Assembly (NCBI RefSeq): GCF_001456155.1
Contig: NZ_CP013293.1
Span: forward strand, 2,542,001 to 2,606,000
Length of the DNA stretch: 64,000 nucleotides
Direction of reading: 5' to 3'
Source of the DNA: Chryseobacterium sp. IHB B 17019
Lineage (GTDB): Bacteria; Bacteroidota; Bacteroidia; Flavobacteriales; Weeksellaceae
In this document: piece after piece, positions 17,268-24,822 of the stretch
How the letters are laid out: every line of letters starts with the position of its first letter
Numbering within the stretch: the stretch's first letter is position 1
The notes under the pieces: model-generated
What the model saw: the letters and a program-made list of their open reading frames with translations, nothing else
Told to the model about the DNA's origin: nothing
The model's database searches: none
Program-made: the position numbers and the translations under genes

Positions 17268-17714
17268 TTATTGATTATCTTCTGCAAACCATTCTCCATA
17301 AGAGTTTTCGGTTTCGTGAAGTTTAAGGTAAGCTAAAGAAATTCCTTCCGGAAGCCTTGATTTTATTTTTGCTGCGATGGCGTATAACATATTTTCGCAG
17401 GTCGGCTGAAAAGTACAATAAATCACTTTATGACCTTTCTGCTCAAGATCTTCACCCAAATCCTTATGAGGAGAAAGCGCATTGACCAAAACTGCATGGT
17501 CCCAAACATCTACAATCTCAGATTTTACGATCGTTTTAATATCACCAAAATCCACCACCATCCCATTTTTAGGATTTTCCAAATCATTGACAGGTTTTCC
17601 CTTCACCGTCACAAACAGCTTGTAAGAATGCCCGTGCATATTTTTACATTTTCCATCATAATTATACAGCACATGAGCCGTCTCGAATGTAAAAATTTTT
17701 GTAATACGTATCAT
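17268..17714 (-). CDS. queD: 6-carboxytetrahydropterin synthase family (QueD/PTPS)
   Basis: The 148-aa protein has the PTPS-fold zinc ligands: 'FETAHVL' (His) and 'NMHGHSYKLFV' (two His). It also has the catalytic Cys region 'CTFQPTCENMLYAIA' and the C-terminal Glu in 'KLHETENSYGEW'. QueD makes 6-carboxy-tetrahydropterin for queuosine/7-deazaguanine synthesis; a PTPS activity cannot be excluded from sequence. TATCTTTG ends 4 nt before the ATG, which supports this start and a leaderless mRNA. It leads the queD-lpxH operon. Confidence 0.88.
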   Translation of the reverse strand: MIRITKIFTFETAHVLYNYDGKCKNMHGHSYKLFVTVKGKPVNDLENPKNGMVVDFGDIKTIVKSEIVDVWDHAVLVNALSPHKDLGEDLEQKGHKVIYCTFQPTCENMLYAIAAKIKSRLPEGISLAYLKLHETENSYGEWFAEDNQ

Positions 17715-17718
17715 GTTG

Positions 17719-17726
17719 CAAAGATA
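17719..17726 (-). promoter_or_regulatory. -7 box of queD (leaderless spacing)
   Basis: A perfect TAnnTTTG box (TATCTTTG, minus strand) is followed by CAAC and then the ATG, so transcription should begin at or next to the start codon. Confidence 0.6.
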
Positions 17727-17794
17727 AGGAATCCGATCTTTTGATTAAATTATTAATTAAAAGATTTGGAAAGTGAGATTAATCAGAAAGGAAT

Positions 17795-18184
17795 TTAAAA
17801 ATTAAGTTTCTCCAGCCAGTCACTTTCCAGCCTTTTAATTTTCTGTGTTTCTTTATCCACCAAAACCCAAAGTGTAAGCGAATCTACCACAAGCTGATCC
17901 TTACAGTAAAACTCAACTTTTCTGGGCTGCCGAATTCCTTCAGGAGTTTTCGGATATGTTTTTATCGTGATGGTATCTCCTAAGTACACCTGCTTTTTGT
18001 ATTGAATATGATGATCCAGAAGCATCCAAATGTCATTGGGATAATCGGTAGTATGCTTTACAGAATTCCAATGTTCCACAGCAATTTCTTCCACCCAATG
18101 TACATATTGAACGTTATTTACGTGATTATTCTGATCGATATGCTTTTCTGTTACTTGTAATTCTTTTTCGTAAATCAAACTCAT
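17795..18184 (-). CDS. Acyl-CoA thioesterase (4HBT hotdog fold)
   Basis: The frame opens at 18301, but the real start is the ATG at 18184 (129 aa). The protein from there begins with the canonical 'VTEKHIDQNNHVNNVQYVHW' block of 4HBT thioesterases (catalytic Asp in DQNNHVNN), and a TATCTTTG box ends 3 nt before it. A second block 'VYLGDTITIKTYPKTPE' fits the fold. It probably hydrolyses acyl-CoA; the substrate is unknown. It is divergent from comF, with ~117 nt shared control region. Confidence 0.85.
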   Translation of the reverse strand: MSLIYEKELQVTEKHIDQNNHVNNVQYVHWVEEIAVEHWNSVKHTTDYPNDIWMLLDHHIQYKKQVYLGDTITIKTYPKTPEGIRQPRKVEFYCKDQLVVDSLTLWVLVDKETQKIKRLESDWLEKLNF

Positions 18185-18187
18185 ATC

Positions 18188-18195
18188 CAAAGATA
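18188..18195 (-). promoter_or_regulatory. -7 box of thioesterase (leaderless spacing)
   Basis: TATCTTTG, then GAT, then the ATG on the minus strand. This decides between two in-frame starts in favour of 18184. Confidence 0.6.
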
Positions 18196-18276
18196 GGGAC
18201 TTTTTAAATTTTCTTTTTCCAATTACCGTTATTTTAACATGAATAATTTCGCTGTTTCCATTTCCAACAATTATAT

Positions 18277-18284
18277 TATCTTCG
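18277..18284 (+). promoter_or_regulatory. -7 box of comF
   Basis: TATCTTCG (one mismatch to TAnnTTTG) ends 17 nt before the ATG at 18302, favouring that start over the upstream in-frame ATG at 18239. Confidence 0.45.
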
Positions 18285-18301
18285 CGGTACAACACACACA
18301 A

Positions 18302-18955
18302 ATGATTTTAGATACTTTCTTTCCGAACCGTTGTATCCATTGCAACCGGATTATTGATGCCGACCTGTTGGTCTGCAGTCTTTGCTTTGAGCAAATTCAT
18401 TTTACACATTTTAATTATTTTAAAGATAATCCGGTAAAAGAAAAATGTAAACTGCTTTTTCCTGTTGAAAATACTTTTTCCCTGATGCAATTTGAAGAAG
18501 AAAATTTGAGCCGGAAAATCATTCACGAATTAAAATACAGAAACCGCGAAAAGACCGGAAAAATTATAGCTGATTGGGTAACTGAACAGTTGGATTTTGA
18601 AGATCAAAAGCCTGATCTGATGGTTTCCGTTCCGCTTCACCCAAAAAAATTGAAGGAAAGAGGCTATAATCAATTGCATCTATTCACCGAAACGTTGTCT
18701 GATTTTTATAAAATTCCTTTCGATCATGATTTAATTACAAGAAATCATTATTCCAAAGCTCAAGCTTTAAAAGATAAGCAGCACCGGCTGGAAACAAAAA
18801 ATGATTTTTCCATCACCAAAAATATATCCGGAAAACATGTTTTGCTGATTGATGATGTTTTTACAACAGGAAACACTTTGTCTACCATTGCATGGGAAAT
18901 TTTGAAGGCCGGAGACAATAAAATAAGTGTTCTGGTAATGGCGATGGATGTTTAA
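18302..18955 (+). CDS. comF: ComF family phosphoribosyltransferase-like protein
   Basis: The protein is 217 aa from the ATG at 18302. An in-frame ATG 63 nt upstream precedes the promoter box and is rejected. The N-terminal zinc-finger-like region has 'FFPNRCIHCNR' and 'LLVCSLCFEQ' (two CxxC). The C-terminal PRTase domain has the PRPP loop 'VLLIDDVFTTGNTLS' and 'VSVPLHPKKLKERGYNQ'. ComF proteins are needed for DNA uptake in naturally competent bacteria; exact biochemistry is unclear. No other competence genes are in the window. Confidence 0.9.
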   Translation: MILDTFFPNRCIHCNRIIDADLLVCSLCFEQIHFTHFNYFKDNPVKEKCKLLFPVENTFSLMQFEEENLSRKIIHELKYRNREKTGKIIADWVTEQLDFEDQKPDLMVSVPLHPKKLKERGYNQLHLFTETLSDFYKIPFDHDLITRNHYSKAQALKDKQHRLETKNDFSITKNISGKHVLLIDDVFTTGNTLSTIAWEILKAGDNKISVLVMAMDV

Positions 18956-18967
18956 GGTTATAATTTT

Positions 18968-19021
18968 GAGTTATGAATTATGAGTTATGAATTATGAGTT
19001 ATGAATTATGAGTTATGAGTT
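18968..19021. repeat. 14-bp tandem repeat
   Basis: The unit GAGTTATGAATTAT is repeated three times plus partial copies in the gap between comF and the hydrolase gene. It is a low-complexity intergenic tandem repeat with no coding content. Confidence 0.85.
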
Positions 19022-19091
19022 GAAACTTCTACCATCATTGCTTTCATGTTTTTAATTCCGATTCTTTTTCTTAATTTTCCGGGACAAACTA

Positions 19092-19784
19092 ATGATTATG
19101 CTACATCTTATTTTACTACATGGAGCTTTGGGTCACAGCGAAATTTTTGAACCTTTTATAGAAGAACTTTCAAAATATTTTATTATTCATACGCCTTTAT
19201 TTTCCGGACACGGAAATATTGACCTTCCTGAAAATGGGATAACTATTGAAAAATATACTGAAGAACTGGCAGAATACATTAAAAAAGAAAACTTAAAAGA
19301 TGTTTATATTTTCGGGCACAGCATGGGTGGTTATGTTGCGCTTTGCTATGCCAATCAACATCCTGAAAATGTAAATTCCATCATGACTTTGGGTACAAAA
19401 TTCGACTGGACGGAGGAACAGGCTTTAAAAGAAAGTAAAATGCTTAATCCGGATGTTATTGCTGAAAAAGTCCCGAAATATGCTGCTCTTTTGGAAAATC
19501 AACATGGTGAAAAATGGCGACAACTGCTTCCCGCTATTGCAGAAATGATGATTTCTCTGGGTAAGAATCCGCCGTTGAAAAATAACTTAACAACAATCAA
19601 TATTCCGGTTCAGATTATGGTTGGAGATCAAGACAATATGGTGACTCTTGAAGAAAGCATGGAGGTTTACAGAAGTCTTCCCAACGCAAAATTGGCCGTA
19701 CTTCCCAATACGAAACATCCGATGGATAAAGTAAGGGGTAATTTATTGTTGAATTTAATGAAGGATTTCTGGAATCTACATTAA
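19092..19784 (+). CDS. Alpha/beta hydrolase
   Basis: The 230-aa protein has the oxyanion region 'LILLHGALGHSEIF', nucleophile elbow G-H-S-M-G ('IFGHSMGGYVALCYA', Ser ~77), an acidic residue in 'IMVGDQDNMV' (~180) and the catalytic His in 'LPNTKHPMDKV' (~207). This is a complete Ser-Asp-His triad of the alpha/beta hydrolase fold. There is no signal peptide. The substrate cannot be told. The first or third codon (both ATG) may be the start. Confidence 0.85.
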   Translation: MIMLHLILLHGALGHSEIFEPFIEELSKYFIIHTPLFSGHGNIDLPENGITIEKYTEELAEYIKKENLKDVYIFGHSMGGYVALCYANQHPENVNSIMTLGTKFDWTEEQALKESKMLNPDVIAEKVPKYAALLENQHGEKWRQLLPAIAEMMISLGKNPPLKNNLTTINIPVQIMVGDQDNMVTLEESMEVYRSLPNAKLAVLPNTKHPMDKVRGNLLLNLMKDFWNLH

Positions 19785-19851
19785 TGTTTGAGATTAATTT
19801 AACGCAAAGTTCAAAGGCGTTAACACTCAGCTAAGAACTCAAAGGTTTCAC

Positions 19852-20505
19852 TCATCTCTGAAGTTTTTCTCCGTAGCTTAAATCTCCGGCATCGCCTAAT
19901 CCTGGTGTGATGTAGCCTTTTGACGTTAAATTTTCATCAATTGCTCCTACCCATATTTTTGCGTTTGGATATGCTTTTTCGATGGTTTCAACGCCTTGTT
20001 TTGAAGCAATAGCTGCAACAATGTGGAGTTGGGTTGGGGTTCCGTTGGTTAATAAATCTTTTATCGCTTCAATTAAGGATGCACCGGTTGCCAACATGGG
20101 ATCTGCAACAATTAGTGGCCTTCCGTCGATGTTCGGGCAGGTCAGATAGTCCTGTTTAATTGAGAAATAATCATTCGCGTCATGTTTTCTGTATGCTGCT
20201 ACAAATCCGCAATCCGCTTTATCAAAATAATTTAAAATCCCCTGAAAAAGAGGCACTCCAGCTCTTAAAATAGTTGTAATAACGGGCTGAACAGCAATTT
20301 CTTTACTCCTGATTGTATCCAAAGGAGTCTGAATTTCGATTTCTTTTTGTTCTAAACTTTTACTGATTTCAAAAGCAGCAATTTCCCCGATTCTTTCCAT
20401 ATTTCTGCGAAATCTCATTCGGTCGTGCTGGATTTCAACGTTTCTGAGTTCATTGATCCAGGAATTAACTAAAGAAAACTGTGTTGATAATACAACTGTG
20501 TTCAT
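19852..20505 (-). CDS. upp: Uracil phosphoribosyltransferase
   Basis: The 217-aa type I PRTase has the PRPP-binding motif 'IVADPMLATGASLIEAI' (~131-147). It also has the uracil-binding C-terminal loop 'KGYITPGLGDAGDLSYG', characteristic of Upp. It converts uracil plus PRPP to UMP in pyrimidine salvage. The upstream 230 nt contain a structured element and the der terminator. Confidence 0.92.
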   Translation of the reverse strand: MNTVVLSTQFSLVNSWINELRNVEIQHDRMRFRRNMERIGEIAAFEISKSLEQKEIEIQTPLDTIRSKEIAVQPVITTILRAGVPLFQGILNYFDKADCGFVAAYRKHDANDYFSIKQDYLTCPNIDGRPLIVADPMLATGASLIEAIKDLLTNGTPTQLHIVAAIASKQGVETIEKAYPNAKIWVGAIDENLTSKGYITPGLGDAGDLSYGEKLQR

Positions 20506-20596
20506 TGTTTGAAAAAATTTTAATCTAATTTATAAATTTTAATCTGAATAAGTAGTAGAAATAAGTAGTGATGCATTTTTTAAAACATGTTGAAAG

Positions 20597-20700
20597 GCAC
20601 AGCCCGACTTGAGTGGAGCACATTTTGTAGTTTTTGGAAGGGGAAAAGCATTGGCAAAACTATAAAATTGCGGGAACGGAAGGCGGAAATAGCTGCCAAA
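20597..20700. repeat. Structured intergenic element upstream of upp
   Basis: This is a GC-richer block in an AT-rich spacer. Its inner part (TTTTGTAGTTTT at ~20624-20635 and AAAACTATAAAA at ~20657-20668) forms a hairpin, flanked by 'agcccgacttgagtggagc' and 'gcgggaacggaaggcgg'. It has no credible ORF. It resembles dispersed intergenic elements of Flavobacteria, but its nature is not established from one copy. Confidence 0.4.
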
Positions 20701-20704
20701 AAAA

Positions 20705-20733
20705 AATCCCTCTTAGAAAATCTAAAAGGGATT
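20705..20733 (-). terminator. Terminator of der
   Basis: The stem AATCCCTcTTAGA/TCTAAaAGGGATT lies 6 nt past the der stop codon, with an A-run on the plus strand (U-run in the minus transcript). Confidence 0.8.
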
Positions 20734-20738
20734 GTAAT

Positions 20739-22049
20739 TTATTTCTGTCTGAAATATACTTCGATCGGAACTCCGGTAAACCCGAATTCTTTTCTCAATT
20801 GATTTTCAGTAAATCTTTTATAAGGTTCTTTTACGTATTGCGGTAAGTTACAGAAGAATACAAACTGTGGTGACGGCGTTGGAAGCTGTACACAATATTT
20901 GATTTTAATGAATTTTCCTTTATTCGCCGGTGGTGGAGTTCCTTCAAAAATCGGAAGCATTACTTCATTCAATTTTGAAGTTTTGATCTTTTTCTTACGG
21001 GCTTCATAAACCTCCATCGCTACTTCAACGGCTTTTAGAATTCTCTGCTTCGTTAAAGCTGAAACAAAAAGAATTGGAACATCACTGAACTGACCGATCT
21101 TATCTTTAATTGATTGCTCGAAATCACGTACCGTATTGGTTTTCTTATCTTCAATAAGATCCCATTTATTCACCACGATTACAATACCTTTTCTGTTTTT
21201 CTGTGCTAAACCAAAGATATTCATATCCTGAGATTCCCATCCTAAAGTAGCATCCACCATAATGATTACTACATCGGAATATTCAATAGAACGTATAGAT
21301 CTCATCACAGAATAGAATTCAAGATCCTCAGAAACCTTAGATTTCCTTCTCATTCCGGCAGTATCTACCAATACAAACTCATGTCCGAATTTGTTGTAAA
21401 GAGTCTGAATACTATCTCTTGTAGTTCCAGCAACATCCGTTACAATATTTCTGTCTGCATCTAATAAGGCATTCGTTAATGTAGATTTTCCTACATTAGG
21501 ACGGCCTGCAATGGTAATTTTAGGCAGCCCCTCAAATGGATCTTTATAATCTGTAGTCGGGAAATCTCTTACGATATCATCTAAAACCTCTCCTGTTCCG
21601 GAACCTGTTGCAGACGATAAAGTGTAATATTTGTCAATTCCTAACTGATAGAACTCAGTAGCATCAATTTCTTCCTTAGCAGAATCTACTTTATTGATAA
21701 CGATATAAACGGGTTTGTTTGCTCTTCTTAAAAGTTCGTAAATTTCGTAATCCGTGTCCGTTAGACCTTCTTCCACGTTCATCATAAAGATGATAGAAGT
21801 AGCTTCATCGATTGCTAACTGAACTTGTTTTGAGATTTCTTCCTGAAAAACGTCATCGTTATTCACATCATATCCACCTGTATCGATAACGGTAAAATCT
21901 ACTCCGTTCCAGTCAGATTTTCCGTAATGACGGTCTCTGGTAACTCCTGCAGTAGAATCTACAATAGCTTCTCTTCTTTCCAGTAAACGATTAAAAAGTG
22001 TGGATTTTCCTACGTTGGGACGCCCAACGATTGCAACAATATTCGACAT
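20739..22049 (-). CDS. der: Ribosome biogenesis GTPase Der (EngA)
   Basis: The protein is 436 aa from the ATG at 22049 ('MSNIVAIVGRPNVGKSTLF'); the longer frame to 22103 adds an unlikely leader inside the 5' region. It has two tandem GTPase domains. Domain 1 has G1 'GRPNVGKST', G3 'DTGG' and G4 'NKVD'. Domain 2 has G1 'GRPNVGKST', G3 'DTAGM' and G4 'NKWD'. The C-terminal KH-like domain ends in 'GFTGVPIEVYFRQK'. Der acts in 50S subunit assembly. A -7 box lies ~60 nt upstream, giving a leader that contains a small hairpin. Confidence 0.95.
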   Translation of the reverse strand: MSNIVAIVGRPNVGKSTLFNRLLERREAIVDSTAGVTRDRHYGKSDWNGVDFTVIDTGGYDVNNDDVFQEEISKQVQLAIDEATSIIFMMNVEEGLTDTDYEIYELLRRANKPVYIVINKVDSAKEEIDATEFYQLGIDKYYTLSSATGSGTGEVLDDIVRDFPTTDYKDPFEGLPKITIAGRPNVGKSTLTNALLDADRNIVTDVAGTTRDSIQTLYNKFGHEFVLVDTAGMRRKSKVSEDLEFYSVMRSIRSIEYSDVVIIMVDATLGWESQDMNIFGLAQKNRKGIVIVVNKWDLIEDKKTNTVRDFEQSIKDKIGQFSDVPILFVSALTKQRILKAVEVAMEVYEARKKKIKTSKLNEVMLPIFEGTPPPANKGKFIKIKYCVQLPTPSPQFVFFCNLPQYVKEPYKRFTENQLRKEFGFTGVPIEVYFRQK

Positions 22050-22110
22050 AAAAATGTTTAATAATTTAATTATTAATGGGTTTCTCCAACTCTTGGAGCC
22101 CAATTTTTTG

Positions 22111-22118
22111 CAAAGATA
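22111..22118 (-). promoter_or_regulatory. -7 box of der
   Basis: TATCTTTG on the minus strand, 61 nt before the ATG at 22049. The leader between them can form a hairpin (CTCCAA-gag-TTGGAG, ~22085-22099). Confidence 0.5.
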
Positions 22119-22313
22119 AGGGTTTTTATTTAATGACCCGGAAATTAATAATTAGCCTTAAGTTGAACAGAAAATTACTTCATTATGAACCTTTATTTGA
22201 ACACGAATTCCACATTATAAATAAAACTTTGTCTATCAATAACAAAGGGCTTATCCCGACTTTTTTATACAATTAATTTTCAATTTAGATTTTTATTTTT
22301 AAAATAAATTCTA

Positions 22314-22321
22314 TAATTTCG
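22314..22321 (+). promoter_or_regulatory. -7 box of tRNA-Gln
   Basis: TAATTTCG (one mismatch to TAnnTTTG) ends 12 nt before the mature tRNA 5' end. Confidence 0.4.
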
Positions 22322-22333
22322 CGTCATAGAAAC

Positions 22334-22404
22334 AGACCCATGGTGTAGCGGTAACACTACTGATTTTGGTTCAGTCATCTGGGGTTCGAATCCCTGTGGG
22401 TCTA
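22334..22404 (+). tRNA. tRNA-Gln (anticodon TTG)
   Basis: The cloverleaf was checked by hand. The acceptor stem AGACCCA/TGGGTCT pairs perfectly, with discriminator A. The D-arm is GTGT..ACAC, the anticodon stem ACTGA/TCAGT with loop TTTTGGT gives anticodon TTG (Gln), and the T-arm has loop TTCGAAT. CCA is not encoded. A terminator follows directly. Confidence 0.95.
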
Positions 22405-22416
22405 CAATTTAACAAC

Positions 22417-22449
22417 AAACCACTTGATTTTCAAGTGGTTTTGTTTTTT
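22417..22449 (+). terminator. Terminator after tRNA-Gln
   Basis: The 11-bp stem AAACCACTTGA-ttt-TCAAGTGGTTT is followed by a T-run, starting 13 nt after the tRNA. Confidence 0.85.
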
Positions 22450-23155
22450 TTCTAGTTAATCGTTAGCCAATAAGTTTATTTTTAAATAATTTAATGATAT
22501 TATTAATGCCTAAATAATGATTAAACAAATGAGATTGTAGAAACTCAAGATACAGGTTGCTCTCATATTATGTGACACATTTTTACACTAACTTTTATGG
22601 TATCAAATGATTTATAACACCTCAAATCATGTTTATTACAGGACATAAACAGAAAGATATTTACCTTATTACAGAAACCTCATCAGACTGTGTTTTATAC
22701 ACTGTAAACTTTCAGAGACTCACAAAAAATATTTTTAGTTAACAAAAGTTATAAACTTAATAATTTTTTAAATTTAGAATTTCTTTCAATCTAAATATAT
22801 TCTAAAATTTCGCTTTGAACAATTTTATCTAATACGTTATTCGCGTTTGTTTCATACTTTATCACCAGATACATTTGATTACTCCTGACCTGGCAAAAGT
22901 CTTTGCATGCCTTTGTAAATGGAAAGTTGGACAGGTATGACATTCTGAAAAGTTCAATTGTGCTTGGAAAAGTAAACGTCTCGAATGCTTTTAAAATCGG
23001 TGATAAGGTCAGGTAAAATTTTCATACTATCTTTGTAGTATAGATGAGCTAGAACACAGGATAGTAAAAAATTATAAAAACCTTAAAACGACAGGACATA
23101 GCAATCATGCAACCAAAAATTGCATTTATGAGCCATTAACTATATACTCAATTAC
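22450..23155. other. Gene-free spacer
   Basis: This is 700 nt of AT-rich DNA with only short open frames and no recognisable protein or RNA. The final ~130 nt hold a -7 box and would be the leader of the S41 peptidase gene. A stretch at ~22890-23015 is less AT-rich and may be a decayed gene, but I cannot assign it. Confidence 0.5.
23028..23035 (+). promoter_or_regulatory. -7 box of S41 peptidase gene
   Basis: TATCTTTG matches the consensus. It predicts a ~115-nt leader before the ATG at 23156. Confidence 0.45.
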
Positions 23156-24253
23156 ATGAAAAAAATTCTTCCTATTCTGATTTTACTTCTTCCTTTTACA
23201 TCATCAGCGCAACAATGCGATTGTTTACTGAATTTTGATTACATGGTTGGTCACGTTAAAACTGATTACGCAGGTTTTAAAGATAAAATTAAAATTGGCA
23301 ATAAAAATGTCTTCGAAAGTTTTACAACCTCATTAAGAAAAAAATCAATCGAAGCTAAGAATGTCGATTCATGCTATGTTATCCTTAGAACATGGACCAA
23401 TTATTTCAGAGATAATCACCTTCGAATCCAGCTTGATTGGAGATATAGAAAGAAGTATCCAGAAGCAGTAAAGTTGTTGAACGGACGATTTACTAAACCA
23501 AAGAACATTTCAATTTCAATAGGAAAGTTAGAATCAAGGACTAATATCAAAATACTTGATGATGAAACTGTTCTATTAAGATTTCCGTCTTTTGAATGGG
23601 GTGAGAAAAAAAACATTGATAGTTTACTGCAAGCTTACGATCAGAGACTGAAGAAATTGCCGAACTGGATTATCGATTTAAGGGGTAATGATGGAGGAAC
23701 TGATTATGCTTTCAGCGGACTAATACCTTACATCTATACTAATCCAATAAAGATCAAGCCTGATGAATTTCTCTCCTCGAAGGAGAACATTAAGATCTTA
23801 AGTAAAAATCTTAAAGATAATGAACTACCACAGGCTGGAAAAGATCTAATAGCTAATTTAATTAAGCTGATGAATCAATACCCAAATCAGTTTGTCAATC
23901 CTTCCGGAAAAGATAGCTTCGAAATTAGGCTTGATACTGTATATCAATATCCAAGTAAAGTAGCTATACTGATTGATAGAAATACAGCGAGTTCTGCAGA
24001 ATCATTTCTGTTAACCGCGATGCAGAGCAGCAAGGTGAAAGTTTACGGAGAAAATTCAGCTGGAATGTTAGACTACAATAACGCTCAATACTTTGATATT
24101 CCATGCAAAGATTTCAACTTGGTAATACCTATTGGACGTTCGAAACGCCTTCCTGAAAACCCAATCGATAATATTGGCGTGAAACCCAACATAAAAATTG
24201 ATGAGGAGGAAGGGGATAAAATAAATTATATCATAAAAGATATGAAAAGATAG
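23156..24253 (+). CDS. Secreted S41 family peptidase
   Basis: The 365-aa protein has a signal peptide (residues 1-18, 'PFTSSAQQ'). The S41 core is visible: 'LPNWIIDLRGNDGGTDYAFS' (~168-187, the conserved DLRGNxGG), 'VAILIDRNTASSAESFLLTA' (~270-289, nucleophile Ser in TASSAE) and 'VKVYGENSAGMLDY' (~296). At the spot where CtpA-type proteases have the catalytic Lys (G-x-x-T-x-GK), this protein has 'GENSAG', so it is closer to the tail-specific/IRBP-like variants than to CtpA. There is no PDZ domain. The substrate is unknown. The gene is monocistronic. Confidence 0.82.
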   Translation: MKKILPILILLLPFTSSAQQCDCLLNFDYMVGHVKTDYAGFKDKIKIGNKNVFESFTTSLRKKSIEAKNVDSCYVILRTWTNYFRDNHLRIQLDWRYRKKYPEAVKLLNGRFTKPKNISISIGKLESRTNIKILDDETVLLRFPSFEWGEKKNIDSLLQAYDQRLKKLPNWIIDLRGNDGGTDYAFSGLIPYIYTNPIKIKPDEFLSSKENIKILSKNLKDNELPQAGKDLIANLIKLMNQYPNQFVNPSGKDSFEIRLDTVYQYPSKVAILIDRNTASSAESFLLTAMQSSKVKVYGENSAGMLDYNNAQYFDIPCKDFNLVIPIGRSKRLPENPIDNIGVKPNIKIDEEEGDKINYIIKDMKR

Positions 24254-24283
24254 TTTTCATCAAGGAAAAACATATTATATATA

Positions 24284-24316
24284 AATTTAATAGCCTAGGC
24301 TGTATTAAATTTTTTC
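24284..24316 (+). terminator. Terminator of S41 peptidase gene
   Basis: The stem AATTTAATA...TATTAAATT with inner GCCTAGGC is followed by TTTTT, 31 nt after the stop codon. Confidence 0.7.
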
Positions 24317-24371
24317 TATTCTTCTAATCTTATTCCGTCGTTTTAGTATTTACTAGTTTGGATTACAAATT

Positions 24372-24402
24372 AATTAGGGCATTGAATATCAATGCCCTAA
24401 TT
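24372..24402 (-). terminator. Terminator at end of RHS module E
   Basis: The perfect 13-bp stem AATTAGGGCATTG/CAATGCCCTAATT lies 16 nt past the last small gene. The core 'AGGGCATTGA' recurs in the terminator of module B (30175-30205), so the hairpins appear related. Confidence 0.65.
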
Positions 24403-24417
24403 GTAACTTAATAATAA

Positions 24418-24564
24418 TTAAAATGTATTTTTTAATGTGCCTACATAAAGACTTAAAATAAGTAATCCAAAAAATGAAATGATAGCATAGCTAATTACTA
24501 AAATGTCAGCTATTATTTTTGTTGTTTTACTAAAACCTTTCACTTTCTCATTAATCTCTTTCAT
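24418..24564 (-). CDS. Small membrane protein, 48 aa, in RHS module E
   Basis: This short frame starts at an ATG that overlaps the end of the preceding gene by 14 nt (ATG at 24564, previous stop at 24551-24553). It encodes a basic N-terminus (KEINEKVKGFSKTTK) and one long hydrophobic helix (~18-42). The overlap and helix suggest a translationally coupled second immunity-type membrane protein. No homologue is recognised. Confidence 0.5.
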   Translation of the reverse strand: MKEINEKVKGFSKTTKIIADILVISYAIISFFGLLILSLYVGTLKNTF

Positions 24565-24814
24565 AGGAAGTAAATTTCCAATATCTTAAGCTCATTAGTG
24601 AAATAATTGGTAAACAATAGATTATTACTATGTATTTATTCGAAGGTAAGGTGTTCATCTCATAAAAATGATCTAAAAACATCAATACAAATATCAAATT
24701 AAATGAAAGTAAGGAACAAGCTCCTATAATCCCTGAAGCTTTATGTGTACCATCTTTTTCAAAATGATGATAAAAATTAGTTATCTGATAGTATATATAA
24801 TCAATAAGTATCAT
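24551..24814 (-). CDS. Small membrane protein, immunity candidate of module E
   Basis: The 87-aa protein has two hydrophobic helices (~28-49 and ~60-77). It starts 8 nt after the stop that ends the decayed toxin tip of module E and overlaps the next small gene. Position directly behind an RHS toxin tip is the usual place of an immunity gene. The membrane nature would fit protection against a membrane-active toxin. No family is recognised. Confidence 0.55.
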   Translation of the reverse strand: MILIDYIYYQITNFYHHFEKDGTHKASGIIGACSLLSFNLIFVLMFLDHFYEMNTLPSNKYIVIIYCLPIISLMSLRYWKFTSYERD

Positions 24815-24822
24815 ATTATTTT

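Noticed and set aside
18239..18301. Longer N-terminus for ComF
   Set aside because: The extra codons precede or overlap a -7 box and the ComF zinc-finger motif starts only after 18302.
18185..18301. Longer N-terminus for the thioesterase
   Set aside because: A perfect -7 box lies 3 nt before the internal ATG at 18184 and the conserved domain begins right after it.
22450..23155. Possible small gene or RNA in the long spacer after tRNA-Gln
   Set aside because: Only short frames without recognisable similarity or start signals; no conserved fold could be seen.
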